Positions 53,394 through 62,087 are shown, numbered from the stretch's first letter. The stretch is 64,000 bases of DNA from an uncultured Bacteroidota bacterium (GCA_903829015.1 CAIKOJ010000220.1:1-64000); one strand, 5' to 3'. The notes: a model not told the origin generated them from the letters alone. Numbers and translations: made by a program.

Positions 53394-54140
53394 ATGCTTA
53401 TGTCTGAAAAGAAAATAGTTCTCGTAACCGGAGCAACCGGCGGACTCGGTACTGCAATGTGTAAAAAACTGTACGACGATGGCTTTATTGTAGTAGCCAA
53501 TTACCGCAATGAAGAAAAGGCCAAAGAATGGAAAGAAAAGCTGCATAACGAAGGTTACGACATAGCGATATACTACGCTGATGTTGCTGACTACCACTCT
53601 TGCGGGAAAATGATTGAACAGATCACTAAAGATCTGGGTAACGTAGATATCCTGGTGAACAACGCAGGTATTACTAAAGACGGTGCTTTCCGTAAAATGA
53701 CTCCTGAAAACTGGAAAGCAGTTATTTCCACCAACCTCGATAGTGTATTCAATTGCACTCGTCACGTCATCAACCCGATGATCGAAAAAGGATTTGGACG
53801 AATTATCAACATTTCGTCAGTTAACGGACAGAGAGGGCAGTTCGGACAAGCCAATTATTCCGCGGCAAAGGCTGGTATGCATGGCTTTTCAAAAACCCTG
53901 GCTATGGAAGTTGCCAATAAAGGCATTACGGTAAATACCATTTCTCCGGGCTACATAGGCACAGATATGGTAATGGCTGTAAAGGAAGAAATTCGTAACC
54001 AGATCATTGCACAGATACCAATGGGCAGATTGGGTGGCACTGAAGAGGTGGCATACCTTGTTTCGTTCCTGGCGTCGTCGCATGCTTCGTTTATTACCGG
54101 TGCCAACCTGAGCATTAACGGTGGACAGCACGTTTATTAA
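53394..54140 (+). CDS. Acetoacetyl-CoA reductase/3-oxoacyl reductase (SDR)
   Basis: A 248-residue short-chain dehydrogenase. TGATGGLG (12-19) binds NAD(P)H, NNAGITKDGAFRKMTPENWKAVISTNL is the substrate loop and the catalytic set is Ser in INISSVNG with Y155 and K159 in ANYSAAKAG. QRGQFGQANYSAAKAGMHGF and VNTISPGYIGTDMV are nearly diagnostic of PhaB/PhbB acetoacetyl-CoA reductases, which make (R)-3-hydroxybutyryl-CoA for polyhydroxybutyrate. No PHB synthase is in this window; FabG activity is also possible. The start could be Met-3 at 53400. Confidence 0.85.
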   Translation: MLMSEKKIVLVTGATGGLGTAMCKKLYDDGFIVVANYRNEEKAKEWKEKLHNEGYDIAIYYADVADYHSCGKMIEQITKDLGNVDILVNNAGITKDGAFRKMTPENWKAVISTNLDSVFNCTRHVINPMIEKGFGRIINISSVNGQRGQFGQANYSAAKAGMHGFSKTLAMEVANKGITVNTISPGYIGTDMVMAVKEEIRNQIIAQIPMGRLGGTEEVAYLVSFLASSHASFITGANLSINGGQHVY

Positions 54141-54171
54141 TTTCATAACGGTAAAACAGCCAAAACATTCT

Positions 54172-54179
54172 TAATTTTG
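54172..54179 (+). promoter_or_regulatory. -7 element for the thioredoxin gene, almost leaderless
   Basis: TAATTTTG followed by C matches TAnnTTTG. It ends only four bases before the ATG at 54184, so transcription would start at or next to the start codon. Confidence 0.4.
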
Positions 54180-54183
54180 CATC

Positions 54184-54621
54184 ATGAAGCGAATTGCGTT
54201 GTTGGTGGCTTTGGCAGCTGTTACGTTCATCGCCTACAGAGTAATTTCCGGCGAAGCGGGCGACAGTAAAGATGGAATAAAATTTTACGAAGGATCATGG
54301 GATTCTGTTTTGGCGAAAGCAAAGTCAGAGCAGAAACCCATCTTCCTTGATATTTATGCAAGTTGGTGCGGCCCATGTAAAATGCTGAAAAAGAAAAGTT
54401 TTTCAGACAAAGAAGTGGGCACTTTTTTTAATGCCAATTTTGTCAATGTTTCTTTTGACGGAGAAAATGGTGATGGCGGTATGCTCGCTGCCAAATACCA
54501 TATTTCCGGGTATCCTACCCTTATCATTCTCGACAAAGACGGAAACTTTGTCAGCACCCACGTCGGATTTTTGCCCCCTGATGAGTTACTCATTCTGGGT
54601 AAACAGTCTGTTAAAAATTAG
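54184..54621 (+). CDS. Periplasmic thioredoxin-like protein
   Basis: A 145-residue thioredoxin-fold protein. MKRIALLVALAAVTFIAYRV is an uncleaved membrane anchor or signal peptide. The active site YASWCGPCKMLKK has C62 and C65, with the cis-Pro in SGYPTLIILD. It resembles periplasmic DUF953/TlpA-like reductants that reduce disulfides or support cytochrome maturation. It lies between the PhaB-like gene and a NarL-type regulator, without tight overlap. Partner proteins are unknown; the cytochrome c and sulfite dehydrogenase genes 2-4 kb downstream are possible clients. Confidence 0.87.
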   Translation: MKRIALLVALAAVTFIAYRVISGEAGDSKDGIKFYEGSWDSVLAKAKSEQKPIFLDIYASWCGPCKMLKKKSFSDKEVGTFFNANFVNVSFDGENGDGGMLAAKYHISGYPTLIILDKDGNFVSTHVGFLPPDELLILGKQSVKN

Positions 54622-54659
54622 AAGTAGTATATTTAGTCTCTCTTATAGGTTGGTGAACT

Positions 54660-55313
54660 ATGGCAAGTGGCAAAGTAACAAGATTAGCGATAATTGACGA
54701 TCACCCGATCGTCATCGACGGTATACGGTCTTTGCTCGAAGGCGACCCTGGTATTGCCGTGGTTACGACTACCACTTCTGCTGCAACTCTGCTGCAGGAA
54801 TTGGAGCGCATTGAAACCGACATTCTGCTCACAGATATTGTGATGCCGGAAATGAACGGAAATGAACTGGCCAAACTGGTAAGAAAGAAGTTCCCTCATA
54901 TCAAGATCCTCGCGCTCAGCATGAGTGGGCAGGGAGATATTGTCAACGAAATGATCAATGATTCCGATATCTGCGGCTACATTCTTAAGAATGTGAGCCG
55001 GGAGGAATTACTGCTTGCCATTCACAAAATAGCAGCAGGAGGTATCTATTTCAGCGAAGAGGTGCTTGCAGAACTGGAGAAATATAAAGCACCGGATACT
55101 TCTAACCAGCCTACATTAACTAACCGTGAAATCGAAATTATCCGGCTCATGGAAAAAGAAATGGGCAACAAAGAGATCGCAGACCTTTTGTTTATCAGCG
55201 AGCGCACTGTTGAAACCCATCGCAAAAACATCTTCAGAAAACTAGGCAAGAATACCCTTATCGGTGTTATAAAATATGCCTACGATCACAAGATCATTTC
55301 TCATGCTCACTAA
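54660..55313 (+). CDS. NarL/FixJ-type response regulator
   Basis: A 217-residue regulator. The receiver has DD (13-14), phosphoacceptor D59 in LLTDIVMPEMNG and the Lys in YILKNVS. A LuxR-type HTH follows (about 150-210): LTNREIEIIRLMEKEMGNKEIADLLFISERTVETHRKNIF. It controls transcription after phosphorylation by an unlinked histidine kinase. It is 38 bases after the thioredoxin gene and nine bases before the BNR protein gene, so the three may be one operon. Confidence 0.92.
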   Translation: MASGKVTRLAIIDDHPIVIDGIRSLLEGDPGIAVVTTTTSAATLLQELERIETDILLTDIVMPEMNGNELAKLVRKKFPHIKILALSMSGQGDIVNEMINDSDICGYILKNVSREELLLAIHKIAAGGIYFSEEVLAELEKYKAPDTSNQPTLTNREIEIIRLMEKEMGNKEIADLLFISERTVETHRKNIFRKLGKNTLIGVIKYAYDHKIISHAH

Positions 55314-55322
55314 TCCAGCCTG

Positions 55323-56345
55323 ATGAAATCCTACTGTTTCAGTTTAATCATCACTCTACTATCATTTACAGCCATTGGTCAGGAATTACACTGGCAACCA
55401 ATAATCACTAACACTGGCGCTTCTTTCCGAGGGCTTTCAGTAGTAGACGACCATACTGCATGGGTAAGCGGCAGCAAAGGCTGGGTAGGACATAGCACCG
55501 ATGGCGGCAACCACTGGCATTTTGCGCAGGTAAAGGGTTTCGAAAAATGTGACTTCCGATCATTGTATGCTTTCGATCAGAACAATGCAATAATAGCCAG
55601 CGCTGGTGTGCCCGCCGTAGTATTACGTACAAATGATGGCGGCCGAAATTGGAAAGTTGTTTACTCAAGCGACGACACAGCCGTGTTTTTTGACGGCATT
55701 GATTTTTTCAATAAAAATGAAGGTATCCTTTACGGCGACCCTATTCGTGGTAGCCTGCTCATACTGCGTACCGAAAATGGTGGTGACAGCTGGCACGAAG
55801 CTCCTTTAGCCAATCGCCCGAAACTGCAGGAAGGTGAAGCCTCTTTTGCGGCCAGCGGCACTACCATCCGCTGTTACGACAACAACAGGATCGTCATAGC
55901 AACAGGTGGTAAATATTCACGGCTGTTCATATCGTATGATAAAGGCACCCACTGGCGCATCGTTAGTCCTCCGGTGATCCACGGCGAAAACTCCACCGGT
56001 ATTTTTTCAACTGCGTTTTTCAACGAGCGCACCGGCGTTATTGTGGGTGGCAACTACAAGCAGGAACAGGTGAAAGTGAATCACGTTTTTTGTACAACCG
56101 ACGGCGGCAGCACTTGGAAGGCACCGGCTTTCCCAACAAGAGGCTACCGCGAATGTGTAGAATACCTCAACAAAAATACGCTGATCGCTACAGGCCCATC
56201 AGGAACCGATGTTTCGTCTGACGGGGGCATTAACTGGAAGCCGGTTTCAGACGAAAAAGGTTTTCACGTTGTACGTAAAAGCAGAACTGGCTCCCTCATT
56301 ATTATGGCAGGTGCCGAAGGCAAAATAAGCCTCGTGAAGCTGTAA
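55323..56345 (+). CDS. Ycf48-like BNR-repeat exported protein
   Basis: A 340-residue exported protein. The signal peptide (MKSYCFSLIITLLSFTAIGQ) is followed by a BNR/Asp-box propeller with VGHSTDGGNHWHF, LRTNDGGRNWKVV, LRTENGGDSWHEA, ISYDKGTHWRIV, CTTDGGSTWKAP and VSSDGGINWKPV. The fold is related to Ycf48/HCF136 and sialidase-type propellers. Most bacterial members bind proteins; it is not a glycosidase since no catalytic set is seen. It is nine bases after the response regulator and probably in its operon. The ligand is unknown. Confidence 0.8.
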   Translation: MKSYCFSLIITLLSFTAIGQELHWQPIITNTGASFRGLSVVDDHTAWVSGSKGWVGHSTDGGNHWHFAQVKGFEKCDFRSLYAFDQNNAIIASAGVPAVVLRTNDGGRNWKVVYSSDDTAVFFDGIDFFNKNEGILYGDPIRGSLLILRTENGGDSWHEAPLANRPKLQEGEASFAASGTTIRCYDNNRIVIATGGKYSRLFISYDKGTHWRIVSPPVIHGENSTGIFSTAFFNERTGVIVGGNYKQEQVKVNHVFCTTDGGSTWKAPAFPTRGYRECVEYLNKNTLIATGPSGTDVSSDGGINWKPVSDEKGFHVVRKSRTGSLIIMAGAEGKISLVKL

Positions 56346-56346
56346 C

Positions 56347-56778
56347 CTATTGTTTGGCGCGCTCCTGCTTCACCTCATCAGGAGTTACAGTTCCACCGCT
56401 GTTTCCAAAATTCGAATACACATAGGTAAGCACAGTTGCTATCTCCTCGTCATTGAGTGCCTGAGGCGGCATTACGCCATTATAGGTCACGCCATTCACA
56501 ACAATATCACCGGAACTGCCTTTCAGCACTTGTTTGATCACCAGATCCTTATGAGCCAGATAATCAGACTTTGCAAGAGGCGGAAAGGTACCAGGTACTC
56601 CTTGCCCGGTGGCCTGATGGCAGGCAACACAGGTTTTCTTATAAATATCTTCACCGGTTGGTTTCGGGGTGGCTATGCTTGCTGGCGCGCTCGTTTGCCC
56701 ATTCTGATTAGATGATCCACCACATGCCATTAAAAAAGAAACCAGAACAACAACAATCGACAATTGAATACGTTTCAT
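56347..56778 (-). CDS. Lipid-anchored class I cytochrome c
   Basis: A 143-residue lipoprotein (lipobox LMAC, C19) with a flexible Ser/Pro linker and one heme c site CVACH (C50, C53, H54). The distal Met is in GVMPPQALND. The C-terminal helix has VLTYVYSNFG as usual for cytochrome c of the CXXCH single-heme type. It faces the periplasm and carries electrons. It converges with the BNR gene and is divergent from the sulfite dehydrogenase, whose electrons it could accept. Confidence 0.9.
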   Translation of the reverse strand: MKRIQLSIVVVLVSFLMACGGSSNQNGQTSAPASIATPKPTGEDIYKKTCVACHQATGQGVPGTFPPLAKSDYLAHKDLVIKQVLKGSSGDIVVNGVTYNGVMPPQALNDEEIATVLTYVYSNFGNSGGTVTPDEVKQERAKQ

Positions 56779-56884
56779 TACAGATTTTTATACGCTTTTT
56801 CGAAAGCTCTAAAATAAAACAAAATAAACAACTAAATTTAAACAAAATTATACTTGGGTAATCTGATCAAAATCAATCTGCATT

Positions 56885-58069
56885 TTGAAAAATATTCTTT
56901 TCTGGTCGATAGCTTTTACTATTTGTGGTGCAGCTTTTATTTCATGCGGAGATAAACAGGAGGACCGTTCTGCTGCTGTTAAGGATGAAATGGTCAGGTA
57001 TCCTGAGAAAAAGGACATGTACCTACTTACCGACAGGCCTCCTCAACTCGAGACCCCCCTTAAAATTTTTAAAGAAGATTTTACACCAAATGAGTATTTT
57101 TTCGTGCGCTGGCATATGTCCCAGATACTTACAAAAATCGACATTGATACTTTTAAACTCTATATCGATGGTGCTGTAACGAAGCCACTTGCACTCTCTA
57201 TGACAGATCTGAAGACCAAATTTCCAGTTGATTCTATTGTGGCTTTATGTATCTGTGCCGGAAATTCACGATCCACATTTACTCCAAAAGTACCGGGCAG
57301 CCAATGGCGCAGCGGCGGCATGGGCAATGCGAAATGGAAGGGTGTTAAACTAAAGTATCTGCTAGAATCGGCAGGTATAAAAAAGAACGCATTCGATGTT
57401 GCATTTCGCGGCATGGATAAAGCACCTCTGCCCGAAACGCCCGCGTTTACAAAATCTTTGTCTGCTAGTCACGCAATGGACGGAGAGGTGCTGGTTGCCT
57501 ATGAAATGAACGGCGAGCCCATTCCCATGCTCAATGGCTATCCACTGAAACTAGTTGTGCCGGGATGGTACGCAACGTTCTGGATAGGGGCCCTCAACGA
57601 CATCAAAGTGCTTACTGATACCTTCCACGGATTCTGGATGGACAAAGCATACCAGGTACCCGCTGATGGTAGCTTCAATGAATCTAAAGACAGCCTTGCC
57701 AGGAAAACTGTCCCTATTACAAAGGTCAACCTGCATTCCATCTTTGTGGCACCTGAGCCTTCCGATGCATTATCCGCCAATAAGCTGTGCGTAGTAGAAG
57801 GTCTGGCATTTGACGATGGCACAGGCATTAAGAAAGTAGAACTTTCTTTCGATGAAGGTAAAACATGGACGGAGACAAAACTAAATCCTGTCCTCGGCAA
57901 ATATTCATGGAGAAGATGGAAGTACGACTGGACGCCCACACAGAAAGGCGCCTACCATTTATGGGTTAAGGCAACAGATGTTAATGGACGTACCGAAGTA
58001 AACACACAATGGAACCGCAGCGGATATGCCCGTGGATTTATTGAACACCTTGACCTAAATGTGAACTGA
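56885..58069 (+). CDS. Molybdopterin sulfite dehydrogenase, lipid-anchored
   Basis: A 394-residue sulfite oxidase-family protein. The start is a TTG at 56885 directly before the signal MKNILFWSIAFTICGAAF; the lipobox FISC places lipidation at C21. The Moco-binding Cys C124 is in LCICAGNSRSTF, and WRSGGMGNAKWKGVKLKYLL follows. PLKLVVPGWYATFWIGALNDIKVL is the second Moco region, and the C-terminal WTETKLNPVL with YSWRRWKYDW is the Ig-like dimerisation domain. It oxidises sulfite to sulfate in the periplasm. The cytochrome subunit starts three bases after its stop, as in SorAB. No Tat signal is seen; a lipoprotein path is odd for a Moco enzyme. Confidence 0.9.
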   Translation: MKNILFWSIAFTICGAAFISCGDKQEDRSAAVKDEMVRYPEKKDMYLLTDRPPQLETPLKIFKEDFTPNEYFFVRWHMSQILTKIDIDTFKLYIDGAVTKPLALSMTDLKTKFPVDSIVALCICAGNSRSTFTPKVPGSQWRSGGMGNAKWKGVKLKYLLESAGIKKNAFDVAFRGMDKAPLPETPAFTKSLSASHAMDGEVLVAYEMNGEPIPMLNGYPLKLVVPGWYATFWIGALNDIKVLTDTFHGFWMDKAYQVPADGSFNESKDSLARKTVPITKVNLHSIFVAPEPSDALSANKLCVVEGLAFDDGTGIKKVELSFDEGKTWTETKLNPVLGKYSWRRWKYDWTPTQKGAYHLWVKATDVNGRTEVNTQWNRSGYARGFIEHLDLNVN

Positions 58070-58072
58070 TTT

Positions 58073-58450
58073 ATGAAGAGCAGATCTTTGGTTTTGTATA
58101 TCACTGCAGGCTGTTGCTTTGCTTACTTCCTTTCAGGTTGTCACGAACAACCTGCGCCGGCACCTGCACCTAAAAAACCGGAAAATACATTCACGGTAAA
58201 CGGCAGTGTGCGCGAAATAAAAATTAACCCCGAAACACCTGATTTCCCTGAGCACGAAGGCAAGGCTGAATTCGTTTCGTATTGCTCCATGTGCCACTCC
58301 TTAAAATACATCTCTATGCAGCCCGATTTCCCCCGCAAAACATGGGAGGCTGAGGTGACAAAAATGGTTGCAAAATACAAAGCACCAATAGATTCTATAG
58401 TTAGCAGTAAGATTGTCGATTATCTGGTTGCAATAAAATCAAAATCTTAG
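58073..58450 (+). CDS. Cytochrome c subunit of sulfite dehydrogenase (SorB-like)
   Basis: A 125-residue lipoprotein (lipobox LSGC, C23) with an Ala/Pro-rich linker and one heme c site CSMCH (C71, C74, H75). The Met ligand is M82 in YISMQPDFPRKTWEAEV. Its sequence layout resembles the SorB subunit of sulfite dehydrogenase, and its gene begins three bases after the SorA-like gene, so both are one operon and probably one complex. It passes electrons from the Moco centre to a further acceptor, perhaps the cytochrome at 56347. Confidence 0.87.
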   Translation: MKSRSLVLYITAGCCFAYFLSGCHEQPAPAPAPKKPENTFTVNGSVREIKINPETPDFPEHEGKAEFVSYCSMCHSLKYISMQPDFPRKTWEAEVTKMVAKYKAPIDSIVSSKIVDYLVAIKSKS

Positions 58451-58468
58451 CCGAATCCAGTGTTAGCC

Positions 58469-58512
58469 GTGAGAAAATTGGTTATGTATTTTCTCACAAA
58501 TACTTTTTTTTG
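58469..58512 (+). terminator. Terminator of the sulfite dehydrogenase operon
   Basis: GTGAGAAAAT (58469-58478) and ATTTTCTCAC (58488-58497) pair perfectly around a nine-base loop, followed by AAATAC and a T run. A related imperfect motif recurs at 61936-61966. Confidence 0.7.
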
Positions 58513-58673
58513 CTAGAGGCTGGCACATAAGTCGTTGGTAAATTATAATTAATAATATTTGTTGCGTTCGACAAAAAAGGCATCCATTCCCTATCTTTTT
58601 CCAGAAAAATTCCGTCTCTTTATGTAGAGACTGATAATGATTATTTTTTATAACAATTCTAAAATCCAACTGT

Positions 58674-60374
58674 ATGCAAAAATTTACAAAAATTCTCATC
58701 GGATCTGCATTACTGGTTGCGGCAGCAAGCACTAATTTATTTGCTCAAAGAATTACGGTAACAGTTGCCGGCACAGGCATAGCTGGCTGTTCCGGCGACG
58801 GCGGTTCATCTAAACAGGCTCAGATCAGCGGGCCGAAAGATATTTGCCTGGATGCTGCTCAGAATATATATTTCGTTGACCGCGGCAATGGTCGCATCCG
58901 TAAAATATCTGCCATAAAAGGTATCATTACTACTGTAGCGGGCGGGGGTGCCTCTACCGCCGACGGCGTTCCTGCAACGAATGCGTCTCTCACAATGAAT
59001 TACATGTGCATAAGTGCCAGCGGCAACATTTATTTTACAACCGATGACAACCGGATCAGAAAAATAAGTTCAGGTATCGTCACTACTGTTGCCGGCACAG
59101 GTGCCGCAGGGTATTCCGGCGATGGTGGTCTGGCTTTAGCAGCAACGCTAAACAACCCACAGGGTATCTGCATCGACGCGGCTAACAATATTTATTTTGT
59201 CGACAGGAACAACAACTGCATCAGAACGATCACTGCATCTACCGGCAACATCTCCACTATTGCAGGTAATGGTACTCCTGGTTTAGCCGGAGACGGCGGT
59301 CCTGCCGTTTCAGCATTGCTAAATGCTCCTGTTTGTATTTGCGTGAGCCCTATCGGAGATATTTACTTCTCAGATCAGAATCCTAACTACCCAAGCTATG
59401 ACAATTCCATCATCAGAAAAATTGAAGCTTCAACCGGATTAGTCACTCACATTATCGGCTCTCTATCCGGTACCTACACTCACGACGTTCCCTCTCTCAC
59501 AGCTATTATGGGTACCACTACTGGCCTGTGTTTCAGCCCATCGGGTAAAATATACTGTAATGAAATGAGCTGCTCAAACAGGGAACATGATTTTGCCACA
59601 GACAGCTTGTACCTCGTAGCAGGCGACTTCTCAATACAGGGATATTCTGATGATATTCGTTCTCCTTTGGCCAATATGAACATTCCTTACGGCTTGTGTG
59701 TAGACTTGCATGAAACCGTTTATGTTGCCGACAGTAATAACCAACGTATCCGCAAGATCATTAAACTTACCAATACCCCAACATTTGCATTTGGCCGCGG
59801 TCAGTTCATGGAACCGGTTATCGGCACGCCTTTTTCGCTTGACTCTATGTTGTGGATCACAGACCTCGATCTGGGTCAAAATGAAACATGGACAGTTGTA
59901 ACTCCGCCTGCACATGGTGTCCTATCCGGTTTCCCGGCAACTAACACTTCTAATGGCGACAACACCACTACCAAGCCTTCAGGTCTTACTTACTCTGCAT
60001 CTTCGGGTTATTCCGGTTCCGACCTGTTCCGCATCCGTGTATCTGACGATGGTGGTTTGTCTGATACAGTTACCGTTTATGTAGGTCCAAACAGCACTGG
60101 TGTAACACTGGAGGCTAACAGCATGGTTGTCGCAACTGCAATCAATATTTTCCCTAATCCAGCTTCAAACGTGTTAAATGTAGAATGGACCAACCTGAAA
60201 AATGGTGCAACTGATGTTGTGATTGCCGATATTACCGATAAGGTATTTTTTACCACTAAAATCGCTGCAGGTCGCACTACAGGCTCCACTCAATTTGACA
60301 TCTCTGCAATTCCGGCCGGAGTTTATTTCGTGAAGATGAATGGTGTTGAAATGAAAAAGTTTGTAAAAGAATAG
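58674..60374 (+). CDS. NHL-repeat protein with T9SS type A sorting domain
   Basis: A 566-residue exported protein. After the signal peptide (MQKFTKILIGSALLVAAASTNLFAQ) it has at least five NHL-type repeats (GTGIAGCSGDGGSSKQA, GYSGDGGLALAATLNNPQGICIDAANNIYFVD, PGLAGDGGPAVSALLNAP and others), then a Ig-like domain near 380-475 and a C-terminal FPNPASNVLNVEWTN to VYFVKMNGVEMKKFVKE type A sorting domain. It is a paralogue of 18143-19786. The T9SS would export it to the surface. Ligand unknown. Its own terminator follows. Confidence 0.88.
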   Translation: MQKFTKILIGSALLVAAASTNLFAQRITVTVAGTGIAGCSGDGGSSKQAQISGPKDICLDAAQNIYFVDRGNGRIRKISAIKGIITTVAGGGASTADGVPATNASLTMNYMCISASGNIYFTTDDNRIRKISSGIVTTVAGTGAAGYSGDGGLALAATLNNPQGICIDAANNIYFVDRNNNCIRTITASTGNISTIAGNGTPGLAGDGGPAVSALLNAPVCICVSPIGDIYFSDQNPNYPSYDNSIIRKIEASTGLVTHIIGSLSGTYTHDVPSLTAIMGTTTGLCFSPSGKIYCNEMSCSNREHDFATDSLYLVAGDFSIQGYSDDIRSPLANMNIPYGLCVDLHETVYVADSNNQRIRKIIKLTNTPTFAFGRGQFMEPVIGTPFSLDSMLWITDLDLGQNETWTVVTPPAHGVLSGFPATNTSNGDNTTTKPSGLTYSASSGYSGSDLFRIRVSDDGGLSDTVTVYVGPNSTGVTLEANSMVVATAINIFPNPASNVLNVEWTNLKNGATDVVIADITDKVFFTTKIAAGRTTGSTQFDISAIPAGVYFVKMNGVEMKKFVKE

Positions 60375-60395
60375 ACCATACAAAAATTGAATACA

Positions 60396-60430
60396 AAAAA
60401 AGGAGTTACGGTTTGTAACTCCTTTTTTTG
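60396..60430 (+). terminator. Terminator of the NHL gene at 58674
   Basis: AAAAAAAGGAGTTAC pairs perfectly with GTAACTCCTTTTTTT around GGTTT. Confidence 0.92.
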
Positions 60431-60503
60431 TTTTGCATCATATCACGCTCCATATTCGCCATAAACTTCAAAAATTACTATCTTGCCTTTCCAAAATTGA
60501 ACT

Positions 60504-61571
60504 ATGAAATATTTGCTCACTTTTCTATTGTTTCTGCTCATTTCAGTTAGCGGCGGAAAACTTCTTGCGCAAAACGAAAGCAATGACCTTGTAGATTCTT
60601 TAAAAACGGAATTACAAAAAATAAAAACAAAGAACAGTAAAGCCGCCGCACTGTACGTCGAACTGGGCATGGCTTATTATGTACAGAAAGACTATCCCGA
60701 TGCAAAACAGAACTTTAAAGAAGCTTACGATTACTATCAGAATGTTGGCGACAGAAAGGGTATGTACTGGGTATCAGAGTGGAATAAGCAAATCGAATTG
60801 AAACAGGCCGATGAGGATAGAGCTACCTACCAGACCATGATCATTGCCGGCATCATCGTCGTCTTGATCGGCGTAATACTGGTAATGGTGTGGGAGCACA
60901 AAAAACAAAAATCAGCCAATGCCCAGCTATCTGTTGAGAAGAAAAAATCTGAAGAGCTCATTTTGAATATCCTTCCGGAGCAGGTGGCAAAAGAACTGAA
61001 AGAAAAAGGCATGTCCTTTGCCAATCAATACGATCCGGTTACTGTCATCCTTACAGATTTTGTCAGCTTCACTACCGTTGCAGAAAAATTTTCGCCTAAT
61101 CAGCTTGTTGGTGAGCTCAACGCCTGCTTCAAGGCATTCGACGATATGCTGGACAAATACCACATCGAAAAAATTAAAACCGTTGGTGATGCATATTTAT
61201 GTGTTGCCGGCCTGCCCGGAAAAAATAAAAACCACGCCATAGATGCCGTAAATTTCGCTATCCACATGAGGGATTTTATGCTCCGCCGCCGCAACCAGCT
61301 CGGCGACGCTACTTTCCAAATGAGAATTGGCATTCACACCGGCGGAGTAATTGCTGGTATAGTAGGCACCAGAAAGTATGCCTATGATATTTGGGGCGAT
61401 ACAGTAAATACTGCCGCCCGTATGGAACAAAACAGCGAACCCGGAAAGATCAATATTTCCCATTCTACTTATGAAATGGTTAAAGACAGATTCGCCTGCA
61501 GCTATCGTGGCGAGATCGAGGCCAAAAGAAAAGGGAAGTTGCAAATGTACTTTGTCGAAGATCCTCTATGA
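60504..61571 (+). CDS. Membrane-anchored class III adenylate cyclase
   Basis: A 355-residue cyclase. A signal peptide or anchor (1-22) is followed by a periplasmic TPR-like segment (AALYVELGMAYYVQKDYPDAKQNFKEAY, about 48-76), one membrane helix (112-130), a signalling coiled coil (about 131-160, with LNILPEQVAKEL) and a class III cyclase domain. Metal-binding Asp are D185 (LTDFVSFT) and D229 (KTVGDAYLC). The purine-specificity residues are K225 and D295 (YDIWGDTVNTAAR), the adenylate pattern; N302 and R306 complete the site. It makes cAMP in the cytoplasm in response to an unknown periplasmic cue. Preceded by TATCTTGC, a near -7 box. Confidence 0.9.
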   Translation: MKYLLTFLLFLLISVSGGKLLAQNESNDLVDSLKTELQKIKTKNSKAAALYVELGMAYYVQKDYPDAKQNFKEAYDYYQNVGDRKGMYWVSEWNKQIELKQADEDRATYQTMIIAGIIVVLIGVILVMVWEHKKQKSANAQLSVEKKKSEELILNILPEQVAKELKEKGMSFANQYDPVTVILTDFVSFTTVAEKFSPNQLVGELNACFKAFDDMLDKYHIEKIKTVGDAYLCVAGLPGKNKNHAIDAVNFAIHMRDFMLRRRNQLGDATFQMRIGIHTGGVIAGIVGTRKYAYDIWGDTVNTAARMEQNSEPGKINISHSTYEMVKDRFACSYRGEIEAKRKGKLQMYFVEDPL

Positions 61572-62087
61572 TTTTTTTGTTCGCTGGCTACAATACAATC
61601 AATGGTCTAATTCGCCATGTAGCCAAATGTGAAACTTCACAAATATTAAAACAACCCCGGTCAATACTTCGTTCCGCTTTGTTAGCCTGATTGAATAATC
61701 AGGCACTTATTCGTTTTCAAAAAATATACCGAATCCAACAACTCAGTTATGCTTTTGTTAATCCGGCTTAAACAAACAACTGTATCATCATACATCGGCA
61801 AAAAATGTTACTGGTCCGTTATTTCTCCAGGTTGTCCGCTGCCCTATCCCTGCTTATAAACATATTTTTATTAAATTTCGTTAACCGTTGTTATTCATAG
61901 TATAAGATGTCTATTTTGCACAGTGTGTAGGACACTGAGAAAGTCGCTTATGTGTACATTTTCTCACCTAAGACCCTAATCTTTCAGCCTATTCGCACCG
62001 TTTTAGTTTTTTAATTTTAATTTTGATTTTTACATTCCTAAACGGGTTACTTTTTCCCAATTCAAGTATTAACTGGTGCATAGCCCA
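61572..62087. other. Long intergenic region before the ECF sigma factor gene
   Basis: 516 bases without a recognised gene. Seen here: GCCTGATT/AATCAGGC around GAAT, an eight-bp perfect hairpin near 61687-61706 without a long T run; the imperfect inverted repeat TGAGAA...TTCTCA at 61936-61966, similar to the terminator at 58469; and TATTTTGC near 61913-61920, a near -7 element. GGGTTAC at 62044-62050 is shared with the lipoprotein upstream blocks. No ORF with coding character is seen. Confidence 0.4.
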
